Shown piece by piece: positions 15,226 through 23,719 of a stretch of 41,575 nt of DNA. A program made the translations under genes and the position numbers. The notes beneath the pieces were generated by a model. That model was not told the DNA's origin, did no database searches, and saw only the letters and a list, made by a program, of their open reading frames with translations. Origin of the DNA: Sphingomonas sp. dw_22 (GTDB lineage: Bacteria; Pseudomonadota; Alphaproteobacteria; Sphingomonadales; Sphingomonadaceae). Each line of letters begins with the position of its first letter. The stretch's first letter is position 1. The stretch lies in NCBI RefSeq assembly GCF_018449795.1, contig NZ_JAAVVE010000040.1:1-41575 (forward strand). Direction: 5' to 3'.

Positions 15226-16293
15226 GTGCCCCGCCGGATCCGATCTTTGCTGTCCGTCCTACGCGACGAGGTCGACACCTATGCCAGCACGAGCGAGGAA
15301 ATCGCCGTGCGGACGAACCTGCTCGCGCTCAACGCCGCGATCGAGGCGGCCCGCTCGGGCGAGGCCGGGCGCGGCTTCTCGGTCGTCGCGCAGGAAGTGA
15401 AGGCGCTGGCCCAGCAGGCGCGCGGCGCATCCCATGAATTCCGCTCCGAGGTCCGCGAGCGGCTGGCGCTCGGCGCCGGCATCGCCGACGAGATGGTGAG
15501 CGAGATCGAGGGCACCCGCCTGGTCGAACTTGCCCAGGCGCTGATCCAGAACGTCACCCGCCAGCTCTACGGCCGCAGCCTCGATCTGCGCGTGATGGCA
15601 TCGGATGCCGAGATCGTCGCCGCCACGCTCGATCCGAGCCCCGAGAACCTCGCCGCCGCGCAGAGCCGGCTCGAACAGCTCGTCGGCACCTCGCCCTATT
15701 ACGTCAATGCCTTCATCGCCAATGCGCAAGGGCGGGTGCTGCTCTGCTCCAATCCGCATGCGCGCGTGCTCGGCGTCGATCTTTCCGATGCGCCGCAATA
15801 TCTGAACGCGATGGCGAGCAGCCGCCGCGACGAGTGGTTCACCGACGAAGTGTGGGAAAACCCCTATTCGGACGGGCGCGCGGTGCTCGTCTTCGTCACC
15901 GGCATCCGCCCGCGCGGCCTGGACGGCGCGCCGGCGGGCGTCTTCTATCTCGAATTCGACTGGCAGGGCCACATCCCCGCGATCATCTCGGATAAGTCGC
16001 TGTTCGGCGACAAGGACTGGGCGCGCACCCGCATCGCGATCGTCGATCCGGCCGCCCGCGTCGTCGCCGATACCCAGGGCACGCGCTACGGCCAGATCGT
16101 GCCGCTGCCGGTCCATGCGGTGCGCGGCGCCGAAAGCCGCGGCGAATCGATCGTCGCCTTCGCCACGGCGGCCGATTATCACGGTTTCGACGGACTGGGC
16201 CTGCGCTGCGTCATCGAGCAGGAGATGCTGAGCGCCGACGAGATCGAGGCGGAACTGGGCGGCCTGCGCGCGCGGCACAACGCGGCGGCGTAG
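15226..16293 (+). CDS. Soluble chemoreceptor-tip protein with C-terminal Cache-like domain
   Basis: This 355-residue protein begins almost directly with the methyl-accepting chemotaxis protein signalling tip (residues 24-66: SEEIAVRTNLLALNAAIEAA, then SGEAGRGFSVVAQEVKALA), the part that binds CheA and CheW. The remaining 250 residues look like a Cache/PDC sensor (YYVNAFIANAQGRVLLCSN; GVFYLEFDWQGH). There is no signal peptide, transmembrane helix or HAMP domain. Typical receptors have the sensor first and the tip last; here the order is reversed and only a short hairpin remains. The start is GTG 15226. Likely cytoplasmic; the ligand is unknown. Confidence 0.72.
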   Translation: MPRRIRSLLSVLRDEVDTYASTSEEIAVRTNLLALNAAIEAARSGEAGRGFSVVAQEVKALAQQARGASHEFRSEVRERLALGAGIADEMVSEIEGTRLVELAQALIQNVTRQLYGRSLDLRVMASDAEIVAATLDPSPENLAAAQSRLEQLVGTSPYYVNAFIANAQGRVLLCSNPHARVLGVDLSDAPQYLNAMASSRRDEWFTDEVWENPYSDGRAVLVFVTGIRPRGLDGAPAGVFYLEFDWQGHIPAIISDKSLFGDKDWARTRIAIVDPAARVVADTQGTRYGQIVPLPVHAVRGAESRGESIVAFATAADYHGFDGLGLRCVIEQEMLSADEIEAELGGLRARHNAAA

Positions 16294-16311
16294 AGCGAGC
16301 CGCTTCCCATC

Positions 16312-16360
16312 GTCACCCCGGCCGAAGTGCCGGGGTCCACTGTGCGGCTGGGAGAGCCGC
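16312..16360. repeat. Half REP-like element (family A)
   Basis: The left arm (16312-16340) and inner hairpin (GCGGCT 16344-16349 / AGCCGC 16355-16360) are nearly identical to the element at 12366. The right arm is missing, so this is a truncated copy. Confidence 0.75.
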
Positions 16361-16410
16361 TCGAAGCTGTCGGGGCTCGGCGGCCGGAAAGTCCCACACG
16401 CCCGATGAGC

Positions 16411-16468
16411 AACGAGTCGGACGTGCCCCGCACGTCCGAGACTGGCCTTCGGCCAGCCCGAGCTCGTT
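16411..16468. terminator. Three-way-junction structure at the 3' end of phaR
   Basis: Two hairpins, TCGGACGTGC/GCACGTCCGA (16417-16426 / 16430-16439) and CTGGCC/GGCCAG (16442-16447 / 16451-16456), are enclosed by AACGAG/CTCGTT (16411-16416 / 16463-16468). The outer arm reaches the phaR stop codon. Probable transcription end for convergent genes. Confidence 0.5.
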
Positions 16469-17021
16469 ACTTCCCCAGTTTCTCGATCTTGTCCTGCAGC
16501 CGCGCCAGCTCGGCCTTGAGCGCCGCGACATCGTCGCCGCTCGATTCGGCCGCAGGCTCCGCTGCGGGAGCCGCGGTGCCCGGCTTGAACGCATTGGCCG
16601 CCGCCTCGAACATCGCGATGTTGCGCTTGGCGATCTCGGCGAAGGGCGAGTTGGCGAACGCACCCTCGACCGCCGACTTGAACTGCTCCTGGTTGCGGCG
16701 GAAGCTGTCCATCGACGCTTCCAGATAGCCCGGCACCATCGCCTGCATCGAATCGCCATAGAGGGCGATGAGCTGGCGCAGGAAATTGACCGGGAGCATG
16801 GTCTGGCCGCGCGCTTCCTCTTCCATGATGATCTGGGTCAGCACATTATGGGTGATGTCCTCTTCGGACTTCGCATCGATGACCTTGAAGTCCCGGCCTT
16901 CGCGCGTCATCGCCGCCAGATGGTCGAGCGTGATGTAGGAAGAAGTCTCGGTATTGTAGAGCCGGCGGTTCGCATACTTCTTGATGATGACGGGACCAGT
17001 ACCAGGCGTAGCTTTCTTCAT
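16467..17021 (-). CDS. phaR: Polyhydroxyalkanoate synthesis repressor PhaR
   Basis: This 184-residue regulator binds DNA and PHA granules and represses phasin genes until polymer accumulates. The N-terminal DNA-binding domain (about 8-70) is highly conserved: VIIKKYANRRLYNTETSSYI, then DFKVIDAKSEEDITHNVLTQII. The PHB-accumulation regulatory domain follows (FLRQLIALYGDSMQAMVPGYL), then an Ala/Pro linker and a C-terminal coiled coil (VAALKAELARLQDKIEKLGK). Start ATG 17021 gives MKKATPGTG. Only 14 bases separate it from the start of the divergent PhaC-like gene. Confidence 0.93.
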   Translation of the reverse strand: MKKATPGTGPVIIKKYANRRLYNTETSSYITLDHLAAMTREGRDFKVIDAKSEEDITHNVLTQIIMEEEARGQTMLPVNFLRQLIALYGDSMQAMVPGYLEASMDSFRRNQEQFKSAVEGAFANSPFAEIAKRNIAMFEAAANAFKPGTAAPAAEPAAESSGDDVAALKAELARLQDKIEKLGK

Positions 17022-17035
17022 GGGAACCCCCGCGC

Positions 17036-18103
17036 GTGACAGACGCACACCTAACACGGTTTTTTTCCGCATCGCAACAAGGGCCTCGCCCCCTGCCGCT
17101 GTTTCTTGAGCTGCTGCGCAGCGAAACTGCAACATCCTCCGAACGACGCGCCGCGGCATTGAAGGGGCTGGCCGCCTATCAGGAAGCCAGGCGCCCGGCG
17201 CCCCGCCCGCCCAAGCCGGCCATCGCCGCCGCCGGCCGCGCGACGCTGCGCGATTATGGCGGGCGCGGCCGGCCGGTCGTGTTCATCCCCTCGCTCATCA
17301 ACCCGCCGATGGTGCTCGATCTCGCGCGCGGCAATTCGCTGCTGCGCTGGCTCGTGCGCCAGGGCGTGCGGCCGATGCTGATCGACTGGGGCACGCCCGG
17401 CCCCGACGCCCGCGATGAAGACGTGACCGCGCATGTCGAGCGCCTGCTGCTGCCCATGCTGCGCACCCTGAAGCGCCCGCCGGTGCTGGTCGGCTATTGC
17501 CTGGGCGGCACGATGGCGATCGCCGCCGCCGCGGCAAGCGAGGTCGCCGGGCTCGTCACCATCGCCGCGCCCTGGCATTTCTCGGGCTATGGCCCCGCGC
17601 TCGAATCGATGGCGGCGCTGTGGGACCAGGCGCAACCGACCTGCGAGGCGCTGGGCGTGGTGCCGATGGAAGTGCTCCAGGCCGGCTTCTGGCAACTCGA
17701 TCCGAAGCGCACGATCGCCAAGTTCGAGCGTTTCGGCCACCTCCCCCCGCGCAGCGCCGCCGCAAGCGCCTTCGTCGCGCTGGAGGACTGGGCCAATGGC
17801 GGCGCCCCGCTCGCCTATGCCGCCGGCCGCCAGCTCTTCGACGACTTCCTCTCCGCCGACCTGCCCGGCCAGGGCCGCTGGCAGGTCGGCGGCAAGCCGG
17901 TCCGCCCCGAGACGCTCGCCTGTCCCACGCTCTCCTTCATCTCGACCACCGACCGGATCGTACCCCCCGCCAGCGCCCCGCGCCTGGGCGATGTCCGCGA
18001 ACTCTCGATCGGCCATGTCGGGATGATCGTCGGCGGCCGCGCCCGCAACCTCGTCTGGCAGCCACTCGCGGACTGGCTAACCGCGCTTCCCCCCACTAGA
18101 TAG
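17036..18103 (+). CDS. PhaC-like alpha/beta hydrolase (short PHA synthase relative)
   Basis: This 355-residue alpha/beta hydrolase resembles the catalytic half of class I/III PHA synthases. It has RPVVFIPSLINPPMVLDL, LIDWGTPGP, a lipase-like box GYCLGG with Cys155 as nucleophile, Asp306 (STTDRIVPP) and His327 (SIGHVGMIV). Class I PhaC proteins are about 560-600 residues, and the long N-terminal domain is missing here, which matches PhaC/PhaE class III subunit length. No phaE is nearby. It could polymerise hydroxyacyl-CoA or act as a depolymerase-type hydrolase. Start GTG 17036 keeps the conserved PLPLFLELLRSE. It is followed 37 bases later by the thiolase gene. Confidence 0.75.
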   Translation: MTDAHLTRFFSASQQGPRPLPLFLELLRSETATSSERRAAALKGLAAYQEARRPAPRPPKPAIAAAGRATLRDYGGRGRPVVFIPSLINPPMVLDLARGNSLLRWLVRQGVRPMLIDWGTPGPDARDEDVTAHVERLLLPMLRTLKRPPVLVGYCLGGTMAIAAAAASEVAGLVTIAAPWHFSGYGPALESMAALWDQAQPTCEALGVVPMEVLQAGFWQLDPKRTIAKFERFGHLPPRSAAASAFVALEDWANGGAPLAYAAGRQLFDDFLSADLPGQGRWQVGGKPVRPETLACPTLSFISTTDRIVPPASAPRLGDVRELSIGHVGMIVGGRARNLVWQPLADWLTALPPTR

Positions 18104-18140
18104 CCGGCAAAAGAATCCACCCCGCAGGAGTCTCCAGAAA

Positions 18141-19316
18141 ATGACCGAAGTCGTCATCACCGCCGCCAAGCGTACCCCCGTGGGCAGCTTCCTCGGTGCC
18201 TTTGCCGCCACCCCCGCGCACGAGCTGGGCCGCACCGTGATCGAGGCCGCGCTCGCCCAGGCCGGCGTCAAGGGCGAGGAGGTCAGCGAAGTGATCCTCG
18301 GCCAGGTGCTGACCGCCGCCCAGGGCCAGAACCCGGCCCGCCAGGCGGCGATGGCCGCGGGCGTCCCCAAGGAAGTGCCGTCCTGGAGCGTGCAGCAGGT
18401 CTGCGGCTCGGGGCTGCGCGCCGTGATCCAGGGCTATCAGTCGATCGCCTCGGGCGATGCCGACATCATCGTCGCCGGCGGCCAGGAATCGATGTCGCTG
18501 AGCCCCCACGCCCAATCGCTCCGCCCCGGCACCAAGATGGGCGATGTCAGCTTCGTCGACACGATGATCAAGGACGGCCTGACCGATGTGTTCAACGGCT
18601 ATCACATGGGCATCACCGCCGAGAACCTCGCCGAGCAATATCAGGTGACGCGGGAGCAGCAGGACGGGTTCGCCGTCCGCTCGCAGAACCTCGCCGAGAA
18701 GGCGCGCGCGGAAGGCCGCTTCAAGGATGAGATCGCCCCGGTGACGGTCAAGACCCGCAAGGGCGAGACGATCGTCGCCGACGACGAATATATCCGCGCC
18801 GGCGTGACGATCGACGGCATCTCGGGCCTCAAGCCCGCCTTCAAGAAGGACGGCACCGTCACCGCCGCCAACGCCTCGGGCCTCAACGACGGCGCCGCCG
18901 CGCTGGTACTGATGAGCCGCACGGAAGCCGAGAAGCGCGGAAGCCCGATCCTCGCGACGATTCGGAGCTGGGCCTCGGTGGGCGTCGATCCGTCGATCAT
19001 GGGCATCGGCCCGGTGCCGGCATCGCGCAAGGCGCTGGCCAAGGCCGGCTGGACCGTCGACGATCTCGACCTGATCGAAGCCAACGAAGCCTTCGCCGCC
19101 CAGTCGCTCTGCGTCGGCAAGGAGCTGGGCTGGGATGCCGACAAGGTCAACGTCAACGGCGGCGCGATCGCGATCGGCCACCCGATCGGCGCCTCGGGCG
19201 CGCGTATCCTGACGACCCTGCTCTACGAAATGCAGAAGCGCGACGCCAAGAAGGGCCTCGCCACGCTCTGTATCGGCGGCGGCATGGGTATCGCGCTCTG
19301 CGTCGAGCGGGACTGA
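18141..19316 (+). CDS. phaA: Acetyl-CoA C-acetyltransferase (beta-ketothiolase)
   Basis: This 391-residue thiolase condenses two acetyl-CoA to acetoacetyl-CoA, the first step of PHB synthesis, or runs in reverse. The three catalytic residues are in place: Cys88 (VCGSGLRA), His347 (IGHPIGASGAR) and Cys377 (LCIGGGMG), one off the Zoogloea numbering. Size and sequence match biosynthetic thiolases (PhaA/AtoB). It follows the PhaC-like gene and phaR, which supports a PHA role, although phaB is not adjacent. A rho-independent terminator follows at 19346. Confidence 0.92.
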   Translation: MTEVVITAAKRTPVGSFLGAFAATPAHELGRTVIEAALAQAGVKGEEVSEVILGQVLTAAQGQNPARQAAMAAGVPKEVPSWSVQQVCGSGLRAVIQGYQSIASGDADIIVAGGQESMSLSPHAQSLRPGTKMGDVSFVDTMIKDGLTDVFNGYHMGITAENLAEQYQVTREQQDGFAVRSQNLAEKARAEGRFKDEIAPVTVKTRKGETIVADDEYIRAGVTIDGISGLKPAFKKDGTVTAANASGLNDGAAALVLMSRTEAEKRGSPILATIRSWASVGVDPSIMGIGPVPASRKALAKAGWTVDDLDLIEANEAFAAQSLCVGKELGWDADKVNVNGGAIAIGHPIGASGARILTTLLYEMQKRDAKKGLATLCIGGGMGIALCVERD

Positions 19317-19345
19317 AAGACCGCACGCCGGAAATGCTGACGACA

Positions 19346-19380
19346 GGAAGGCTGGGGAGCGATCCCCGGCCTTTCCTTTT
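19346..19380 (+). terminator. Rho-independent terminator after the thiolase gene
   Basis: GGAAGGCTGGGG (19346-19357) pairs with CCCCGGCCTTTCC (19364-19376) with one bulge and one G-T pair, followed by TTTT. It ends the PHA operon before dmeR. Confidence 0.75.
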
Positions 19381-19412
19381 GCGCGCGCCACATTGCCCTC
19401 CTCGCAATATAG

Positions 19413-19427
19413 CTATAGGGGGTATAG
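19413..19427 (+). promoter_or_regulatory. CsoR/RcnR-type operator overlapping the dmeR ribosome-binding site
   Basis: CTATAGGGGGTATAG is an inverted repeat (CTATA/TATAG) around a G5 core, the form recognised by RcnR/FrmR-type repressors. It ends two bases before the dmeR ATG (19430). The G5 run (19418-19422) is also the only Shine-Dalgarno-like sequence, seven bases from the start. Confidence 0.7.
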
Positions 19428-19429
19428 GT

Positions 19430-19702
19430 ATGTCGCACCTTTCCGGAGATACCGTCCTCGTAAAGCGCGTCCGGCGCATCGCCGGTCAGGTCGCCGCCCT
19501 GGAGCGCGCCTTGTCCGAGAGCGAGGATTGCGCGGTCACGCTGCACCTCGCGGCGGCGGTGCGCGGCGCGGTGAACGGCCTGATGGACGAGATCGTCGAG
19601 TCGCACGTCCGCGCGCATGTCGCGGCCCCCGGCCTTTCCGACGACGCCCGCGCCCAAGGCGCCGAGGAACTGATCGCGGCCATTCGCCGCTATGGGAAAT
19701 AA
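19430..19702 (+). CDS. dmeR: RcnR/CsoR-family metal-responsive repressor
   Basis: This 90-residue all-helical repressor derepresses the adjacent exporter when it binds metal. The metal-ligand set is visible: His3, Cys34, His59 and His63, matching the His-Cys-His-His set of the nickel/cobalt sensor RcnR. The Cys-His-Cys set of copper CsoR and the Glu of formaldehyde FrmR are not present. ATG 19430 gives MSHLSGDTVLVKRVRRIAGQ and preserves His3. It overlaps or directly adjoins dmeF, as in the dmeRF operons of Rhizobium and Agrobacterium. Autoregulation through the operator at 19413 is likely. Confidence 0.88.
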   Translation: MSHLSGDTVLVKRVRRIAGQVAALERALSESEDCAVTLHLAAAVRGAVNGLMDEIVESHVRAHVAAPGLSDDARAQGAEELIAAIRRYGK

Positions 19703-19706
19703 CGCC

Positions 19707-20672
<966 letters not shown>

Positions 20673-20701
20673 AGTCGGGCGACCGCCGCCAAAGCCCCAC
20701 C

Positions 20702-20811
20702 GTCACCCCGGCCGCAATGCCGGGGTCCACCGCGCGGCTGGGAGAGCCGCTAGAAACTTGGAGGGGCTCTCTCGCGGATAGGTGGACCCCAGCATTGCGG
20801 CCGGGGGTAAC
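20702..20811. repeat. Paired REP-like element (family A), imperfect arms
   Basis: The left arm GTCACCCCGGCCGCAATG (20702 on) and the right arm (20782-20811) are complementary apart from a few changes. The inner hairpin GCGGCT/AGCCGC is also present. Same organisation as 12366-12473 but diverged. It lies between convergent dmeF and alr. Confidence 0.8.
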
Positions 20812-20837
20812 GATAGAGGAGTATGTGCCGATCCGTC

Positions 20838-21854
20838 CTAGAACCAGACCCGGTCGAACCTCTTCCCCAGCCCCGTCAGCAGCTCGTACTGAGACAACCC
20901 GCTCAGCGCCGAAGTCGCAGGCAGGGCGTATTCCATCGCCACCCAGTCGCCCTCGCCCAGTCCCGGCACGGCATCGACGCCGATCGCCACCAGGTCCATC
21001 GATACCCGCCCCAGCACCGGCAGCACCACATCCCCCGCCCGCGCGAGCCCGCGCCCGGAGAAGCAGCGCAGATAGCCATCGGCATAGCCGATGTTGAGGA
21101 TCGCTACGTCGATGTCCGCCGGCGCGGTGAAGGTCGCGTTATAGCCCACCGTCTCCCCGGCCCGCACCCGCCGCCGCTGAAGCACCTGCGCCTCGGGCGT
21201 CACCACCTGGCGGATGCCGGCATGGCCCGGATGCTGCACGCCGCCATAGAGCGCGATCCCCGGCCGGGTCAGGTCGAAGGCATAATCCGTCCCCAGCGCG
21301 ATCCCCGCCGAATTGGCCAGGCTCATCCGCTTCGCCGAAGTCCGCCCCCTGAGCGCCGCGAAGCCGGCCTGCTGCCGCGCGTTCATCGGCGAGTCCTCGT
21401 CGGCGCAGACGAGATGGCTCAGCAACGTCTCGATCGCCAGCCCGTCGAGCAGACCGCCCGCGATCTCCTCCGCCGACACGCCCAGCCGGTTCATCCCGGT
21501 ATCGACCATCACGTCGCACACCAGCCCGGTCGGCTTCCAGCGCGCCACCTGCGCCGCGCTGACGAGCACCGGCCGCACGTTCGGCGCGCCCGGCGGATCC
21601 TCGGCCCGCACCCCGTGCAGCACCGATACTGCCACGCCCAGATCGGCCAGCGCCAGCCCCTCGGCCCAGCTCGCCACGAAGAAGTCGCGGCATCCCGCCG
21701 CCGCCAGCCGCTTCGCCACCTCGCGCGCGCCCAGCCCATAGCCGTCGGCCTTCACCGCGGCGCCGCACGCGGCGGCCCCGCTCATCCGGTCGAGCAGCTT
21801 CCAATTGGCGACGAGCGCGTCTCCGTCGAGATGCAGGCGTGAAGGAGCGATCAT
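20838..21854 (-). CDS. alr: Alanine racemase
   Basis: This 338-residue PLP enzyme interconverts L- and D-alanine for peptidoglycan. Lys35 in AAVKADGYG binds PLP, Tyr238 in VGYNATF is the second catalytic base, and Arg123 (MNRLG) contacts the cofactor. It is somewhat shorter than E. coli Alr (359). The start is ten bases downstream of the stop of the transporter gene, so the two form an operon. The last residues (LGKRFDRVWF) end just before a repeat element. Confidence 0.92.
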   Translation of the reverse strand: MIAPSRLHLDGDALVANWKLLDRMSGAAACGAAVKADGYGLGAREVAKRLAAAGCRDFFVASWAEGLALADLGVAVSVLHGVRAEDPPGAPNVRPVLVSAAQVARWKPTGLVCDVMVDTGMNRLGVSAEEIAGGLLDGLAIETLLSHLVCADEDSPMNARQQAGFAALRGRTSAKRMSLANSAGIALGTDYAFDLTRPGIALYGGVQHPGHAGIRQVVTPEAQVLQRRRVRAGETVGYNATFTAPADIDVAILNIGYADGYLRCFSGRGLARAGDVVLPVLGRVSMDLVAIGVDAVPGLGEGDWVAMEYALPATSALSGLSQYELLTGLGKRFDRVWF

Positions 21855-21864
21855 CCCTCAGCGG

Positions 21865-23463
21865 TTAGCGGCGCAGCGGCCCCGGCGCCACCGTCTCCTT
21901 CAATCCCCAGGCCGTCACCACCAGCGCCATCGCCACCACCGCGATCGTGTACCACAGCCCGGCATAGGGATCGCCGGTCTTGGCGACGATATACTGGCTG
22001 ATGAGCGGCAGGAATCCGCCGAAATAGCCCGTGCCGAAATGATAGGGGATCGACATCGACGAATAGCGGATACGGCTGGGGAACATCTCGCTGAGCAAGG
22101 CCGCAACCGGCCCATAGGTCGCGCCCGAAAGCGCCATCAGCCCCAGGATACCCAGCACGATCACTGCGATATTGCCCGCCGGCGGCACCACCTTGGCAAG
22201 GTCGTACCCCGCCGTCTTGAGCGCCGCGTCGAGCGCCTCGGCGCGCGTGTCGCCCACCAATTGCCCGCCGATCGTCACGTCGAGGTCGGACGCCTCCGCC
22301 GTCTTGTACGCCACGCCCTTCTTCGAGAAATAGTCGAGCAGCCGGCCGCACGCGTCGGCCTGTTTCGCCGCGAACGGATCATAGGCGCAATGGGGGCCGG
22401 AGACGATCACCGGCGCGCGCTTGGCCGCCGCCGCCAGCCCCGGATTGGCCGCGCCGCCGATCAGCCAGAACAGCGGGAAGAGCAGCAGCAGGGTCAGCGC
22501 ATAGCCGATCACGATCGGCTTCTTGCGTCCCACCCGATCGGAAAGGCTGCCGAAATAGAGGTAGAAGACCACGCCGATCAGCGAGGCTCCCCCACAGATG
22601 AGCTGCGCAGCGGTCGCATCCACCCGCATCGGGCCGGACAGGAACGAGAGGACCGAGAACATCGAGGTGTACCAGATCACCGTCAGCCCGGCGGCGATGC
22701 CGAACAGCGCGACGAACAGCCGCTTGCCGTTGCCGGGATAGGTGAAGCTCTCGACGAACGGGTTCTTCGAGGTCTCGCCCGCTTCCCTGATCGCCTTGAA
22801 CACCGGGCTTTCGGAGAGCTTCAATCGCATCCACAGCGACACCGCCAGCAGCACGATCGAGAAGAGGAACGGCGCGCGCCAGCCCCAGGCATCCCAGCTC
22901 GCGGCAAAGGCGAACTTGAACGCCAGCACCACGATCAGGCTCAGGATGAATCCGCCGACCACGCTCGCCTGGATGAAGCTGGTGTGGAAGCCCGCGCGCC
23001 CCTTGCCCGAATGCTCGGCGACATAGATCGCCGCGCCGCCATATTCGCCGCCCAGCGCCAGCCCCTGGGCGATGCGCAGCAGGATGATGAGGATCGGCGC
23101 CAGCGCCCCGATCGCGGCATAGCCGGGGATCAGGCCGATCCCCGCGGTCGCCAGCCCCATCACCGTGATCGTGACGAGGAACGTGTATTTGCGCCCCAGC
23201 CTGTCACCCAGATAGCCGAACAGGATCGCGCCCAGCGGCCGGAAGCCGAAGCCCACGGCAAAGGTCGCCCAGGCCATCAGCGTGCCCAGCACGGTGTCGC
23301 CGGCGGGGAAGAAGGTGCGGCTGAGGATGCCGGTCGCGGTCAGCGTGCCCCAGATGAAGAAGTCGTACCATTCGAATATGGTGCCCAGCGAGGATGCGGC
23401 GATCACCAGCCGCATCTCCTTCGCGCTGGGCTCGGCCTGCGGCGCCCCTTCCGCGATCGCCAT
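21865..23463 (-). CDS. MHS-family MFS transporter with a periplasmic insertion
   Basis: This 532-residue major-facilitator transporter belongs to the metabolite:H+ symporter (ProP/KgtP-like) group. Motifs are SSLGTIFEWYDFFIWGTL in helix 1, GYLGDRLGRKYT in loop 2-3, GGEYGGAAIYVAEH in helix 4-5 and GSLSDRVGRKKP in loop 8-9. Residues about 340-430 form a soluble insertion between helices 9 and 10, predicted periplasmic, with two cysteines (359, 372). ATG 23463 is chosen because GGAGG lies six bases upstream; ATG 23478 would lose this. Co-transcribed with alr. The substrate is probably a small organic acid, betaine or amino acid. Confidence 0.85.
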   Translation of the reverse strand: MAIAEGAPQAEPSAKEMRLVIAASSLGTIFEWYDFFIWGTLTATGILSRTFFPAGDTVLGTLMAWATFAVGFGFRPLGAILFGYLGDRLGRKYTFLVTITVMGLATAGIGLIPGYAAIGALAPILIILLRIAQGLALGGEYGGAAIYVAEHSGKGRAGFHTSFIQASVVGGFILSLIVVLAFKFAFAASWDAWGWRAPFLFSIVLLAVSLWMRLKLSESPVFKAIREAGETSKNPFVESFTYPGNGKRLFVALFGIAAGLTVIWYTSMFSVLSFLSGPMRVDATAAQLICGGASLIGVVFYLYFGSLSDRVGRKKPIVIGYALTLLLLFPLFWLIGGAANPGLAAAAKRAPVIVSGPHCAYDPFAAKQADACGRLLDYFSKKGVAYKTAEASDLDVTIGGQLVGDTRAEALDAALKTAGYDLAKVVPPAGNIAVIVLGILGLMALSGATYGPVAALLSEMFPSRIRYSSMSIPYHFGTGYFGGFLPLISQYIVAKTGDPYAGLWYTIAVVAMALVVTAWGLKETVAPGPLRR

Positions 23464-23632
23464 CTTGATCCTCCCCATTGGATTTGCCCGCAGCTTAGGG
23501 TCCGCGCTCGATACCGGCAACGGCCGTGATCGCGCGGAGCGCAGCGCTCCGCGCCCGCCCTTCGGAATGGACATTGGCCATGACCTGCCCGAAATCGGCG
23601 GCGAGCCGATGCGGAACTCGGGAGAAACTTGG

Positions 23633-23647
23633 TTAATCGTACGTTTA
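23633..23647 (+). promoter_or_regulatory. Near-consensus full CtrA-type site
   Basis: TTAA-N7-TTTA (TTAATCGTACGTTTA) differs by one base from TTAA-N7-TTAA. It lies about 70-85 bases before the second PEP-CTERM gene. The function is inferred. Confidence 0.3.
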
Positions 23648-23719
23648 CTGTCCCGGGCGCAGCCAGGGCTGGCCCCCGATCATCATCATGTGCGCGTATC
23701 GAGTAGAGGGGAAATGACG

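Noticed and set aside
21805..23529. 574-codon plus-strand frame opposite the MHS transporter
   Set aside because: The minus strand encodes a transporter with intact MFS motifs; the plus frame has only shadow composition.
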